From Arthrobacter hankyongi (lineage in GTDB: Bacteria; Actinomycetota; Actinomycetes; Actinomycetales; Micrococcaceae): a stretch of DNA of 64,000 nucleotides. The notes under the pieces were generated by a model, which saw only the letters and a list, made by a program, of their open reading frames with translations, was not told the DNA's origin and ran no database searches. Of the stretch, positions 50,748 to 59,257 are shown one piece after another. The stretch lies in contig NZ_JAKLTQ010000002.1 of NCBI RefSeq assembly GCF_022012395.1, positions 372,001 through 436,000 of the forward strand, in the 5' to 3' direction. The position numbers and the translations under genes were made by a program. Each line of letters starts with the position of its first letter. Position 1 is the first letter of the stretch.

Positions 50748-51053
50748 ATGCACAAGCTCCTCGTCCTTTACCCCGAACCTGCCGACCGCGGCGCCTTCCA
50801 GGACTACTACGTCAACAAGCACCTGCCGCTGGCCGCCAAGCTGCCGGGTCTGCGCGCCTCCCGCTACTCCTTCGGCGTAGCCGGTGCCGAAACCCCGTAC
50901 TTCGCCGTGTTCGAGGCGGAGTTCGACAGCCACGCGGACCTGGTTGCGGCCATGTCCTCCCCGGAAGGCCAAGCCGTCGAGGCTGACGTGCCCAACTATG
51001 CGCCCCAGGGTGCCGTGGTGGTGGACTACCCGGTGGAGCCGCTCATCGGCTGA
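50748..51053 (+). CDS. EthD family protein
   Basis: 101 residues, one dimeric alpha+beta barrel: HKLLVLYPEPADRGAFQDYYVNKHLPLAAKLPGLRASRYSFG and SSPEGQAVEADVPNYAPQGAVVVDYPVE. EthD-like proteins accompany oxygenases or act on lactone and quinone intermediates (compare muconolactone isomerase), but the specific role is usually unknown. AAAGGAAACCC precedes the ATG. Last gene of the operon. Confidence 0.88.
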   Translation: MHKLLVLYPEPADRGAFQDYYVNKHLPLAAKLPGLRASRYSFGVAGAETPYFAVFEAEFDSHADLVAAMSSPEGQAVEADVPNYAPQGAVVVDYPVEPLIG

Positions 51054-51063
51054 CTCTCTTCCG

Positions 51064-51125
51064 CACGAACGACGGCGGCAACCAGGCAGGCTGAAAGGCT
51101 TGCCAGGGTGCCGCCGTCGTTCGTG
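51064..51125 (+). terminator. Terminator after the EthD gene
   Basis: Perfect 17-base arms, 51064-51080 (CACGAACGACGGCGGCA) and 51109-51125, with an inner GGCAGGCTGAAAGGCTTGCC stem-loop. There is no T-run. Confidence 0.65.
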
Positions 51126-51614
51126 AGTGTGAATTCAATCGGGTAGGAATTCAGCGCCAGCGGCGAGGCTGCAGGGCGCTGGGACGGTGTCGTAGCTAGG
51201 AAAGTGCCGCGCAGACGTCGGTGACTTTGCCCGGGCCGTTCAGGCCGAATTCGTTGACAGGATTCCCGTCTGCGTCAAAGGCCAACGAGAATTTTCCTGG
51301 CGTGTCCCGCCGGTACCGAGGGGGAGTCAGCACCAAGGTGTCCAAGTCTTCGATCGCCACCTTGGAATAACCTTGGGGTCGGGTTCTGAAGCAACTAATG
51401 CCGAGGCCGGGATCTCCGGCTCCTCACGGCCGCAGTGCCGTGACAGGCTGCCGGCGGTACCGTGGCGCGCAGTACCGTGATAAGACGTGGATCAGATGTA
51501 AGTGGCCGGTTCCGGTATGGGTGGCCGAGTACCCGTACCGGGCCGACAGCAATGCCGTGGCTTGGGCCGGTGACTTCGTGGCAGACCGTCCCGGGAGACC
51601 TGAGGAGGTGGGGC
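51126..51614. other. Intergenic region before xdhA
   Basis: Apart from the minus-strand remnant at 51196-51405, no gene is supported. The last 15 bases hold the ribosome site GAGGAGGTG of xdhA. No clear promoter was seen. Confidence 0.4.
51196..51405 (-). pseudogene. Small minus-strand coding remnant, unidentified
   Basis: Too short for standard listing. On the minus strand a frame reads GDPGLGISCFRTRPQGYSK, then VAIEDLDTLVLTPPRYRR and a segment ending NGPGKVTDVCAALS before TAG at 51198-51196. It has coding-like composition over about 65 residues. There is no ATG; the only candidate start is a GTG inside, without a ribosome site. It looks like the 3' end of a lost gene. I do not recognise the family. 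Confidence 0.35.
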
Positions 51615-53129
51615 ATGGATGACGTCCAGATCACCGTCAACGGGCAGGTCCGCGGCTGCGACGGGGCGGGCCCGCATACCCGGTTGCTGGACTGGCTGCG
51701 GGCCGAAGGGCTGACCGGGGCCAAGGAAGGCTGCGCGGAGGGCGAGTGCGGTGCCTGCGCCGTGCTGGTGGCCCGCCCGGACGGGCCCGGCCGCAGCCGC
51801 TGGACCGCGGTGAATGCCTGCCTGCCTGCGGCGCTGGCTTTCGACGGCCAGGAAATCATTACCGCAGAGGGTCTGGGCACCGCGCCGGGCCCCTGCGCCG
51901 AAGAGGACCTGCACCCGGTCCAGCGCCAGCTGGCGGACCGGGGCGGATCGCAATGCGGCTACTGCACTCCGGGCTTCGTCTGCGCCATGGCCGCCGAGTA
52001 CTACCGTCCCGAGCGGGACGCCGCCGGCTCCGGGCGCCGGGTGGAGACCGGGCCTGCGGTAGTGGGGGAGGAGCACGCCGCCGACCGGGAAACCGGCCCG
52101 AACGGCTTCGACCTGCATGCCCTGAGCGGCAACCTCTGCCGGTGTACCGGCTACCGGCCGATCCGGGACGCGGCGTACGCGCTCGGCGTCCCGGAGGGAA
52201 CCGACCCCTTATTCCGACGGCAGGGCCAATCGGCGCCCGCTGCCCGGCCCACCCGGGTGGCGGCCGGCGGGGCGCAGTTCGTCAGGCCGGCGACCCTGGA
52301 AGAACTCTTCGACCGGCTCGAACATGATCCGCGGGCCAGGCTGGTGGCCGGTGCCACCGACCTCGGCGTCGAGGTCAACCTCCGGTATGAGCGGCCGCCG
52401 CTGACCCTGGCCATCGACCGGCTCGAGGCGCTGCGGGTGCTCGACGTCGGCCCGGACCGGATCGAGATCGGGGCCGCCCTGGCCCTGACCGAGATCGAAC
52501 GCGGGCTGGCCGGGCGGGTGCCGCTGCTGGACCGGCTCTTCCCCCAGTTTGCCTCGCGGCTGATCCGCAATGCCGCCACCTTGGGCGGCAACCTCGCCAC
52601 CGGTTCGCCGATCGGCGATTCGGCTCCGGCGCTGCTGGCCCTGAACGCCGCCGTCGTGCTGGCCTCCGCCGGCGGCGAGCGGGAGGTGGCGCTCGCGGAG
52701 TTCTTCACCGGCTACCGGCAGAGCGTCAGGGAACCCGGCGAAGTCCTCCGCGCCATCCGCATTCCGCTGCCGTTGGCCGGGCACAGCGCCTTCTACAAGA
52801 TCGCCAAGCGGCGCTTCGACGACATCTCCAGCGTGGCCGCTGCGTTCGCCGTAAAGTTCGACGACCGCCCCGATGGCAGGAGAGTCTCCGCCGTGCGGAT
52901 CGGCCTGGGTGGAGTGGCCGCCACGCCGATCCGGGCGCTGCGCACCGAGCAGGCCCTGGCCGGGCGGCCCTGGAGTGAGGAGGTTGCCGTGGACGCGGCC
53001 GCCGTGATGGCAGCCGAAGGCACCCCCATTGACGACCTTCGCGCCAGCGCGCGGTACCGCTCGGCCATGCTCGAACAGTCGATGCTCAGGTTCTATGCGG
53101 AAACGCAGGCCGGACCGGAGGTGGGGTAA
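51615..53129 (+). CDS. xdhA: Xanthine dehydrogenase small subunit (2Fe-2S and FAD domains)
   Basis: 504 residues. The N-terminal plant-type [2Fe-2S] domain has EGCAEGECGACAVLV and NACLPAAL. The second helical [2Fe-2S] domain has GSQCGYCTPGFVCAM and LSGNLCRCTGYRPIRDA. Residues about 215-390 are the FAD-binding PCMH domain (VAGATDLGVEVNL, RNAATLGGNLATGSPIGD) and the CO-dehydrogenase-flavoprotein C domain ends it (FYKIAKRRFDDISSVAAA). An insert of about 25 residues (Gly/Ala/Glu-rich) separates the two halves of the second cluster. It passes electrons from the molybdenum subunit to NAD. GAGGAGGTG precedes the ATG at 51615. Confidence 0.93.
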   Translation: MDDVQITVNGQVRGCDGAGPHTRLLDWLRAEGLTGAKEGCAEGECGACAVLVARPDGPGRSRWTAVNACLPAALAFDGQEIITAEGLGTAPGPCAEEDLHPVQRQLADRGGSQCGYCTPGFVCAMAAEYYRPERDAAGSGRRVETGPAVVGEEHAADRETGPNGFDLHALSGNLCRCTGYRPIRDAAYALGVPEGTDPLFRRQGQSAPAARPTRVAAGGAQFVRPATLEELFDRLEHDPRARLVAGATDLGVEVNLRYERPPLTLAIDRLEALRVLDVGPDRIEIGAALALTEIERGLAGRVPLLDRLFPQFASRLIRNAATLGGNLATGSPIGDSAPALLALNAAVVLASAGGEREVALAEFFTGYRQSVREPGEVLRAIRIPLPLAGHSAFYKIAKRRFDDISSVAAAFAVKFDDRPDGRRVSAVRIGLGGVAATPIRALRTEQALAGRPWSEEVAVDAAAVMAAEGTPIDDLRASARYRSAMLEQSMLRFYAETQAGPEVG

Positions 53130-55541
53130 GTGAAATCGCTGGCCGATCGTCCCGTCAGTCCCGTCGTCGGACTGGAAGTCGCGCACGAGAGCGCCACCCT
53201 CCACGTCACGGGCGCCGCGCTGTACACCGATGACCTGCCGGCCCGGAACCGCAGCGTGCTGCACGCCTGGCCGGTCCAGGCTCCGCATACGCACGCCCGC
53301 GTGGTTTCGCTGGACGGCACGCCGGCGCTTCGGGTCCCGGGTGTGGTCCGGGTTCTGACCGCGGCGGACGTGCCCGGCCTCAATGACTCGGGCACCAAGG
53401 GCGATGAGCCGCTGTTCCCCGCCGAGGTCATGTTCCACGGCCAGGCCGTGTGCTGGGTGCTGGGGGAGACGCTTGAGTCCGCGCGTCTGGGGGCCGGGGC
53501 GGTTCAGGTCGGCTATGAACCGCTGCCGTCGCTGCTGACCCTCACCGAGGCGATCGAGGCCGGGAGCTTCCAGGGCCACCAGCCGACCGTCAGCCGGGGC
53601 GACGCCGACGCGGCCCTGGGCAGCGCGGCCCACCGGTTCGCCGGCGAGATCGAGTTCGGCGGGCAGGAGCATTTCTACCTGGAGACCCAGGCTTCGCTGG
53701 CCTACGTCGACGAGGGCGGGCAGGTGTTCGTCCAGTGCAGCACCCAGCACCCCTCGGAGACGCAGGAGATTGTGGCCCAGGTCCTGGGCCTGCGCAGCCA
53801 TGAGGTGACCGTGCAGTGCCTGCGGATGGGCGGCGGGTTCGGCGGTAAGGAGATGCAGCCGCACGGCTTCGCCGCCATCGCCGCCCTGGGCGCCGTTCTG
53901 ACCGGCCGGCCGGTGCGGCTGCGGCTGAACCGCAGCCAGGACATCACGCTGACCGGAAAACGCCATCCGTTCCACGCCCGCTGGGAGGCCGGCTTTGACG
54001 AAGACGGCCGCCTGCAGGCGTTGAAAGCCGTGCTGACCAGCGACGGCGGCTGGAGCCTGGATTTGTCCGAACCGGTCCTGGCCCGTGCCCTGTGCCACGT
54101 CGACAACGCCTACTGGATCCCCAACGTGCGGATCGACGGCCGGATCGCCAGGACGCACAAGACCTCCCAGACCGCTTTCCGCGGCTTCGGCGGGCCGCAG
54201 GGCATGCTGGTGATCGAGGACCTCCTGGGCCGGTGCGCTCCACGCCTGGGCCTGGACCCCGCTGAACTGCGCCGGCGCAACTTCTACCGGCCCGGGCAGG
54301 CCACGCCCTACGGCCAGCCTGTCCGTCATGCCGAGCGGCTGCACACCATCTGGCGGCAGTTGTTCGAACGCGCCGACGTCGAGCACCGCCGGGAGCAGAT
54401 TGCCGCCTTCAACGCCGCGCACCCGCACACCCGCCGTGCCCTGGCCGCCACCCCGGTGAAGTTCGGCATTTCCTTCAACCTCACGGCGTTCAACCAGGCC
54501 GGGGCGCTCGTGCACGTCTACAAGGACGGCTCGGTCCTGGTCAACCACGGCGGCACGGAGATGGGCCAGGGGCTGCACACCAAGATGCGCCAGGTGGCCG
54601 CCACCGCCCTCGGGGTGCCGCTGGACGTCATCCGGCTCGCCCCGACCCGCACCGACAAGGTGCCCAATACCTCGGCGACGGCGGCCAGTTCGGGCGCCGA
54701 CCTGAACGGCGGGGCGGTCAAGGATGCCTGCGAACAGATCAGCGCGCGCCTGGCCGAGGTCGCGGCCCGCCGGCTGAACATCCACCCCGACGACGTGCGG
54801 TTCGCCAACGGCACGGTGACCGGGATCGGCTTCCACGACCGCGATATCGCCTTCGCCGACCTGGTCCACGACGCCTACTTCCAGCGCGTCCCGCTCTGGG
54901 CCGCCGGCTACTACCGCACCGAAGGGCTGCACTGGGACGGCGCCCGGATGCAGGGCGAACCGTTCAAGTATTTCTCTTACGGGGCAGCGGTTTCCGAGGT
55001 CGAGGTGGATGGGTTCAGCGGCGCCTACCGCCTGCTGCGCACCGACATCATCCACGACGTCGGCGACAGCCTCTCCCCGCTCATCGACCGGGGGCAGATC
55101 GAGGGCGGCTTCGTCCAGGGCACCGGCTGGCTGACGTTGGAGGACCTGCGCTGGGACGTGTCCGCCGGTCCGCACCGCGGGCGGCTGGCCACCCAGTCTG
55201 CCAGCACCTATAAGCTGCCCAGCTTCTCGGAGATGCCCGAGGAGTTCAATGTCCACCTCTTCGAACAGGCCACTGAAAGCGGCGTGGTCTACGGGTCCAA
55301 GGCGGTAGGCGAACCACCCTTGATGCTCGCCTTCAGCGTCCGGGAGGCCTTGCGGCAGGCGGTAGCCGCCTTCGGCCCCGGCGGCCGCGAGGTCCAGCTG
55401 GCGAGCCCGGCGACTCCGGAGGCCGTCTTCTGGGCGGTCCAGGATGTCCGGGCCAACGCCACGGCTTCGCCGGCCGACGGCGCCGCAGCACGCCCGGAGA
55501 CCGGTTCGGCGCCGTCGCGGGCCTCCACCCCGGGCCATTGA
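53130..55541 (+). CDS. xdhB: Xanthine dehydrogenase molybdopterin-binding subunit
   Basis: 803 residues. Ald_Xan_dh domains run in order: HVTGAALYTDDLP, MGGGFGGKEMQPHGFA near 231, TAFRGFGGPQGM near 349, GTEMGQGLHTKMRQVAA near 475, the XDH signature VPNTSATAASSGADLNGGAV near 510, and the catalytic Glu region AVGEPPLMLAFSVREAL near 727. It hydroxylates hypoxanthine and xanthine to urate using the molybdenum cofactor. The start is GTG 53130, directly after the TAA of xdhA. The C-terminal 25 residues are a low-complexity tail. Confidence 0.95.
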   Translation: MKSLADRPVSPVVGLEVAHESATLHVTGAALYTDDLPARNRSVLHAWPVQAPHTHARVVSLDGTPALRVPGVVRVLTAADVPGLNDSGTKGDEPLFPAEVMFHGQAVCWVLGETLESARLGAGAVQVGYEPLPSLLTLTEAIEAGSFQGHQPTVSRGDADAALGSAAHRFAGEIEFGGQEHFYLETQASLAYVDEGGQVFVQCSTQHPSETQEIVAQVLGLRSHEVTVQCLRMGGGFGGKEMQPHGFAAIAALGAVLTGRPVRLRLNRSQDITLTGKRHPFHARWEAGFDEDGRLQALKAVLTSDGGWSLDLSEPVLARALCHVDNAYWIPNVRIDGRIARTHKTSQTAFRGFGGPQGMLVIEDLLGRCAPRLGLDPAELRRRNFYRPGQATPYGQPVRHAERLHTIWRQLFERADVEHRREQIAAFNAAHPHTRRALAATPVKFGISFNLTAFNQAGALVHVYKDGSVLVNHGGTEMGQGLHTKMRQVAATALGVPLDVIRLAPTRTDKVPNTSATAASSGADLNGGAVKDACEQISARLAEVAARRLNIHPDDVRFANGTVTGIGFHDRDIAFADLVHDAYFQRVPLWAAGYYRTEGLHWDGARMQGEPFKYFSYGAAVSEVEVDGFSGAYRLLRTDIIHDVGDSLSPLIDRGQIEGGFVQGTGWLTLEDLRWDVSAGPHRGRLATQSASTYKLPSFSEMPEEFNVHLFEQATESGVVYGSKAVGEPPLMLAFSVREALRQAVAAFGPGGREVQLASPATPEAVFWAVQDVRANATASPADGAAARPETGSAPSRASTPGH

Positions 55542-55542
55542 G

Positions 55543-56349
55543 ATGGACTGGCTGCAGGCGCTCCAGCGGTTGCGCTCAGACGGTTTGCCAGGTGTCCTGG
55601 TGACGGTCACCGAGGTGCGCGGCCATGCCCCACGGGAGGCCGGGGCGAAGATGCTGGTCGGCGCCGGGTCCACCTGGGGCAGCATCGGCGGCGGCAACCT
55701 GGAGGCAACGGCCATCGACCGGGCGCGGGCCCTGCTCGCGGCCGGCACCGCGGGTCCCGAAAGCCTGGTCTTCCCGCTCAACGACCATGCAGCCAATGAG
55801 CACGGGCGGCAGTGCTGCGGGGGCGTGGTCAGCGTCCTCCTCGAGCCGTTCCCGGCCCGTCCCACGGTCGCTGTCTTCGGGCTGGGACACGTCGGGTACG
55901 AGCTGGCCCGGATCCTGTCCCGGCTGCCGGTCCGGCTGGTCCTCGTGGACAGCAGGGCCGGCCAGCTGGCCGCCGCGCGGCTCGCCGATGTCCTGGACGG
56001 GCCGGCCGACGTCGTCGTGCGCCACAGCCCGGTTCCGGAGTCGATCGTGGGCGAACTGCCGCCGGGCTCGCACGTGTTCATCATGACCCATGACCACGCC
56101 GAGGACTTCCTGCTCTGCGACGCGGTGCTGCGCCGGGGCGGCCTGGGCTCGGTCGGGCTGATCGGCTCGGCGGCGAAGTGGTCCCGTTTCCAGCGCAACC
56201 TGCGTGCCGAGGGGTATGACGACGCCGCGATCGGCAGCATCAGCTGCCCCATCGGGCTGCCGGATCTCACCGGCAAGGATCCGGCCGTCATCGCCGTCAG
56301 CGTCGCGGCGAACCTGCTCCTGACGCTGGCAAAGCAGCGGGCCGGGTAA
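55543..56349 (+). CDS. xdhC: XdhC, molybdenum cofactor insertion factor
   Basis: 268 residues. The N-terminal XdhC-CoxI domain has GVLVTVTEVRGHAPREAGAKMLVG and GSIGGGNLEATAI, with CCGGVVSVLLE. The C-terminal Rossmann domain has VAVFGLGHVGYELARIL and GLIGSAAKWSRFQRNL. XdhC binds and sulfurates molybdenum cofactor and hands it to the XdhB subunit. The ATG at 55543 overlaps the xdhB stop region (TGAGATGG). Its 3' end overlaps the convergent bioD by 53 bases. Confidence 0.92.
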   Translation: MDWLQALQRLRSDGLPGVLVTVTEVRGHAPREAGAKMLVGAGSTWGSIGGGNLEATAIDRARALLAAGTAGPESLVFPLNDHAANEHGRQCCGGVVSVLLEPFPARPTVAVFGLGHVGYELARILSRLPVRLVLVDSRAGQLAAARLADVLDGPADVVVRHSPVPESIVGELPPGSHVFIMTHDHAEDFLLCDAVLRRGGLGSVGLIGSAAKWSRFQRNLRAEGYDDAAIGSISCPIGLPDLTGKDPAVIAVSVAANLLLTLAKQRAG

Positions 56350-57061
56350 CGGCGCCGAGCCATCCCCGGGCCCCGGCAAGGAATCCGGCCGGGGACAGTG
56401 AAGCGGCCCCGGCGGGCAGCAGGCCCAGGAACGGCACGCCGAGCCCGCGCAGGTATTCCAGGTTGGACAGCTCCACTTCGTCCGGTTCCGCCGGCCAGGA
56501 ACCGATGACCAGTCCGGCCACCGCCAGCCCCCGGCGGCCGAGGGCCTCCAGCGTCAGCTGGGTGTGGTTGAGGGTGCCGAGGCCGCTGCGGCAGACCAGC
56601 ACGGTGCCGGACCGCCCCGGGAAGGCAACCGCTAGGTCGGCCAGGGTGTGTCCGCCGGCATCCAGTTCCACCAGCAGCCCGCCGGCACCCTCGACGAGCA
56701 CCTGGTCGTAGTCCCGGGCCAGCTCTCCGATCCGGGCCACGTGCTCCGCCAGGGTGGGCAGCACGGCGCCCTCCAGGGCTGCGGCCGGCGGCGGCGCCAT
56801 CGGGGCTTTCAGTCGGATGCCCTCGAAGGCTGCGGGAATCCCGGCCAGCTGCCGCACCTCGTCCATGTCCCCCGGTTCGTGCCCGAGGACCCCGGTCTGC
56901 GTGGGCTTGTAGACGGCGACCGTGCGCGGGCTCCGGCCGTCCTCCGGCCCGGGCCGCGACAGCACGGCGGCCAGCGCCGCCGTCGTGAGGGTCTTGCCGA
57001 CGCCGGTGTCCGTGCCGGTGACGAACAGCAGGGGCGGCAGCGAAGCGAGGTCAGGATTCAT
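56297..57061 (-). CDS. bioD: ATP-dependent dethiobiotin synthetase
   Basis: 254 residues. P-loop GTDTGVGKT is at residues 16-24, VYKPTQTGV near 48, EGAGGLLVELD near 120 and VIGSWPAEPD near 182. The enzyme closes the ureido ring of 7,8-diaminononanoate to make dethiobiotin. ATG 57061 lies 11 bases inside the end of the P450 gene; an ATG at 57076 is possible but has no better site. The last gene of the biotin operon. Its C-terminus overlaps the convergent xdhC end. Confidence 0.92.
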   Translation of the reverse strand: MNPDLASLPPLLFVTGTDTGVGKTLTTAALAAVLSRPGPEDGRSPRTVAVYKPTQTGVLGHEPGDMDEVRQLAGIPAAFEGIRLKAPMAPPPAAALEGAVLPTLAEHVARIGELARDYDQVLVEGAGGLLVELDAGGHTLADLAVAFPGRSGTVLVCRSGLGTLNHTQLTLEALGRRGLAVAGLVIGSWPAEPDEVELSNLEYLRGLGVPFLGLLPAGAASLSPAGFLAGARGWLGAVTRPAALPASGAGSPRR

Positions 57062-58121
57062 GCGGCTCCAATGCAACGGTGACGGTCAGCGGGGCCTGGA
57101 AGGAGAGCAGCCGCAGCCACTGAGGCTCCGAGCCGGCCAGCCGCAGCTCCGGCAGGGTCCGGGCGGTTTCCTCCACCGCCAGGACCGTTTCGAGTTCGGC
57201 GAGCCTGGCGCCGAGGCAGCGGTGCAGGCCGTAGCCGAAGGACAGCGAATAGGCGCTGGGGCCGGCGTCCTCGGGATGGTGGCCGGCCAGTTCCAGCACA
57301 ATTTCGGCACCTGCGGGCAACTTGGTCCCGCCGAGGACGGTGTCCTGCGGGCAGGCCCGGCGCCAGGTGTGCACGGACGGCTCGGTGGCCAGGACCGAGC
57401 GCACCAGCGGTGTGCCGGAGCCGCCGGCGGCGAGCCGGCGCCAGCCCTCCGAGTCCTGCAGCGCCCGGTAGAGCACGGTGCCGATCAGCAGGGCAGTGGT
57501 CTCCTGCCCGGCGATCAGCAGGAAATAGCCCAGCGAGCAGACCTCGGCGGTGGACAACCCGGCCGCGTGCAGGGCGCCGAAGAGCGAATCGTCCCCGCGG
57601 CTGGCCAGCACCGACGCGCGCAGCCAGGTGTAAAATTCCGCGGCCGTCGCGGCGAGCTCAAGCTGCCGGTCCGGCTCCGGCCAGCCCCAGAACAGCTCCA
57701 GCGAGTCCCGGCTCCAGCGCTTGAGCACCTCCGGCTCGGGCAGCGCGAAGCCGGTCAGCTCCTGCATGATCACCGGGGGGATGTGCCGGGCGATGGCGTC
57801 GGCCAGGTCCACCGGCCCGGCAGCCAGGTCGGCGGCCGCAGCCGCGGCGTGTTTCCGTGTCAGTTCGCGCACCCGCGGGCCGACGGCGGCCACCTTGGCG
57901 GGGCTGAAGAAGCCGGCCACGACGGAGCGGACTTTCCGGTGCAGGTCGCCGGTGGCCGAGGCCAGCACCGGCGGCAGGGCGAAGCGGGAACGGCTCAGGA
58001 CCCGCAGCGCCGCCGGGCTTAGCGGCACCACCGAGGTCAGCGCGTTGGTCGGCAGGAAGTCCTCCACCCGGCGCAGCACCTCGCGGACCTGCTCCGGATC
58101 CTGGACGACGTGGTAGTTCAT
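57051..58121 (-). CDS. Cytochrome P450 encoded within the biotin operon
   Basis: 356 residues, some 40 shorter than most bacterial P450s. I-helix motif LIAGQETTALLIG is near 203. The heme-binding loop SFGYGLHRCLGARLAELE has its Cys near 302. The ExxR region is weak (LVRSVLATEPSVHTWRR). The N-terminal beta region is short. The position between bioF and bioD, overlapping both, suggests a BioI-like role making pimeloyl from fatty acyl chains. It is not certain that it is a BioI orthologue. Confidence 0.88.
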   Translation of the reverse strand: MNYHVVQDPEQVREVLRRVEDFLPTNALTSVVPLSPAALRVLSRSRFALPPVLASATGDLHRKVRSVVAGFFSPAKVAAVGPRVRELTRKHAAAAAADLAAGPVDLADAIARHIPPVIMQELTGFALPEPEVLKRWSRDSLELFWGWPEPDRQLELAATAAEFYTWLRASVLASRGDDSLFGALHAAGLSTAEVCSLGYFLLIAGQETTALLIGTVLYRALQDSEGWRRLAAGGSGTPLVRSVLATEPSVHTWRRACPQDTVLGGTKLPAGAEIVLELAGHHPEDAGPSAYSLSFGYGLHRCLGARLAELETVLAVEETARTLPELRLAGSEPQWLRLLSFQAPLTVTVALEPHES

Positions 58122-59257
58122 GCCGGTACCTCCGTTGCGGCCAGCAGGCTGTTAATCAGGCCGGTAGCGGTCCGCAGCTGCTCCGGGGCCAGGTCCGCGC
58201 GGGCGGTCAGGCGCAGGCGGGACACGCCGTCGGGCACGCTCGGCGGGCGGAAGCAGCCGACCAGCACGCCGGAGTCCTCGAGCCGGATGGCCAGCCCGGC
58301 GGCGCGGTCCGGGGTCCCGGCCGGAACGGACTGCACGGCACCGGCGGCCTGCTCGATCCCCAGGCCGGCGGCGATCAGCGCGGCGTTGCGCCCGACGGCA
58401 GCCACCCGGTCCGGCTCGGCGGCGATGACCCGGCAGGCCTCGGCGGCGGCAGCGGCGGCGGCCGGGGCCAGGCCGGTGTCGAAGATGAAGCTGCGCGCGG
58501 TGTTGACCAGATGTTCGCGCAGTGCGGGCGGGCCCAGCACGGCTCCACCCTGGGCCCCGAGGGCCTTGGACAGGGTGGCCGTCAGCACCACGTGCTCCGC
58601 CCCGGCCAGCCCGGCTGCGTGCACGGCGCCGCGCCCGTTCCCGGCGACGCCGATCCCGTGTGCCTCGTCCACCACCAGCAGCGCGTCGTGCTCGGCGCAG
58701 AGCCGGGCGGTGGCCGGCAGGTCGGCGGCGTCCCCGAGTACCGAATAGATGGATTCGACGACGACGACGGCGCGCGGCTGGGTCCGCTGCGCCAGCAGCC
58801 GGCGCAGCGAGTCCAGGTCCTGGTGCCCGAAGGCCGCGAGGGGGGAGCGGGCGAGCCGCGCGCCGTCGATCAGGGACGCATGGGCGTGTTCGTCCCGCAG
58901 GATCAGCGTGCCCGGCCCGCCGAGGGCGGTGAGGATGCCCAGGTTCGCGGTGTAGCCGCTGGAGAATGCCAGCGCCGCGGGCTGGCCGGTGAGCGCGCAG
59001 AGTTCGGACTCGAGCTCTGCGTGCACGGGATGGGTTCCGGTGACCACCCGGGACGAGCGGGCGCCGGTGCCGTAGCTGCCGACGGCGGCGATGCCGGCGG
59101 CCTGCAGCCGCGGGTCCGCAGCCAGGCCCAGATAGTCGTTGGACGCCAGGTCCAGCGGGGCCGCGCCCCAGCCGGTGCGCGGCGTCGTGTGCCGGACGAT
59201 GCCGCGCCGGGCGCGGACCCGGGCCTGGCCGGCCAGCCATTCCTGCATGGCGCCCAT
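58118..59257 (-). CDS. bioF: 8-amino-7-oxononanoate synthase
   Basis: 379 residues, fold type I PLP enzyme. LDLASNDYLGLAADPRL is near 36, SYGTGARSSRVVTGTHPVHAELE near 62, DEAHGIGVAGN near 198 and the PLP Lys in LTATLSKALGAQGG near 230. It condenses pimeloyl-thioester with L-alanine. The stop of bioA and this start share an A (TGATG). The frame is open further upstream but that part lies in bioA. Overlaps the P450 start by 4 bases. Confidence 0.95.
   Translation of the reverse strand: MGAMQEWLAGQARVRARRGIVRHTTPRTGWGAAPLDLASNDYLGLAADPRLQAAGIAAVGSYGTGARSSRVVTGTHPVHAELESELCALTGQPAALAFSSGYTANLGILTALGGPGTLILRDEHAHASLIDGARLARSPLAAFGHQDLDSLRRLLAQRTQPRAVVVVESIYSVLGDAADLPATARLCAEHDALLVVDEAHGIGVAGNGRGAVHAAGLAGAEHVVLTATLSKALGAQGGAVLGPPALREHLVNTARSFIFDTGLAPAAAAAAAEACRVIAAEPDRVAAVGRNAALIAAGLGIEQAAGAVQSVPAGTPDRAAGLAIRLEDSGVLVGCFRPPSVPDGVSRLRLTARADLAPEQLRTATGLINSLLAATEVPA

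Noticed and set aside
52209-56363. Minus-strand open frame of 1384 codons antisense to xdhB/xdhC
   Set aside because: It is an artefact of high GC codon bias. The plus strand carries complete, well-known xdhA-B-C proteins over the same bases, and the antisense product is low-complexity Arg/Gly/Pro/His-rich with no family.
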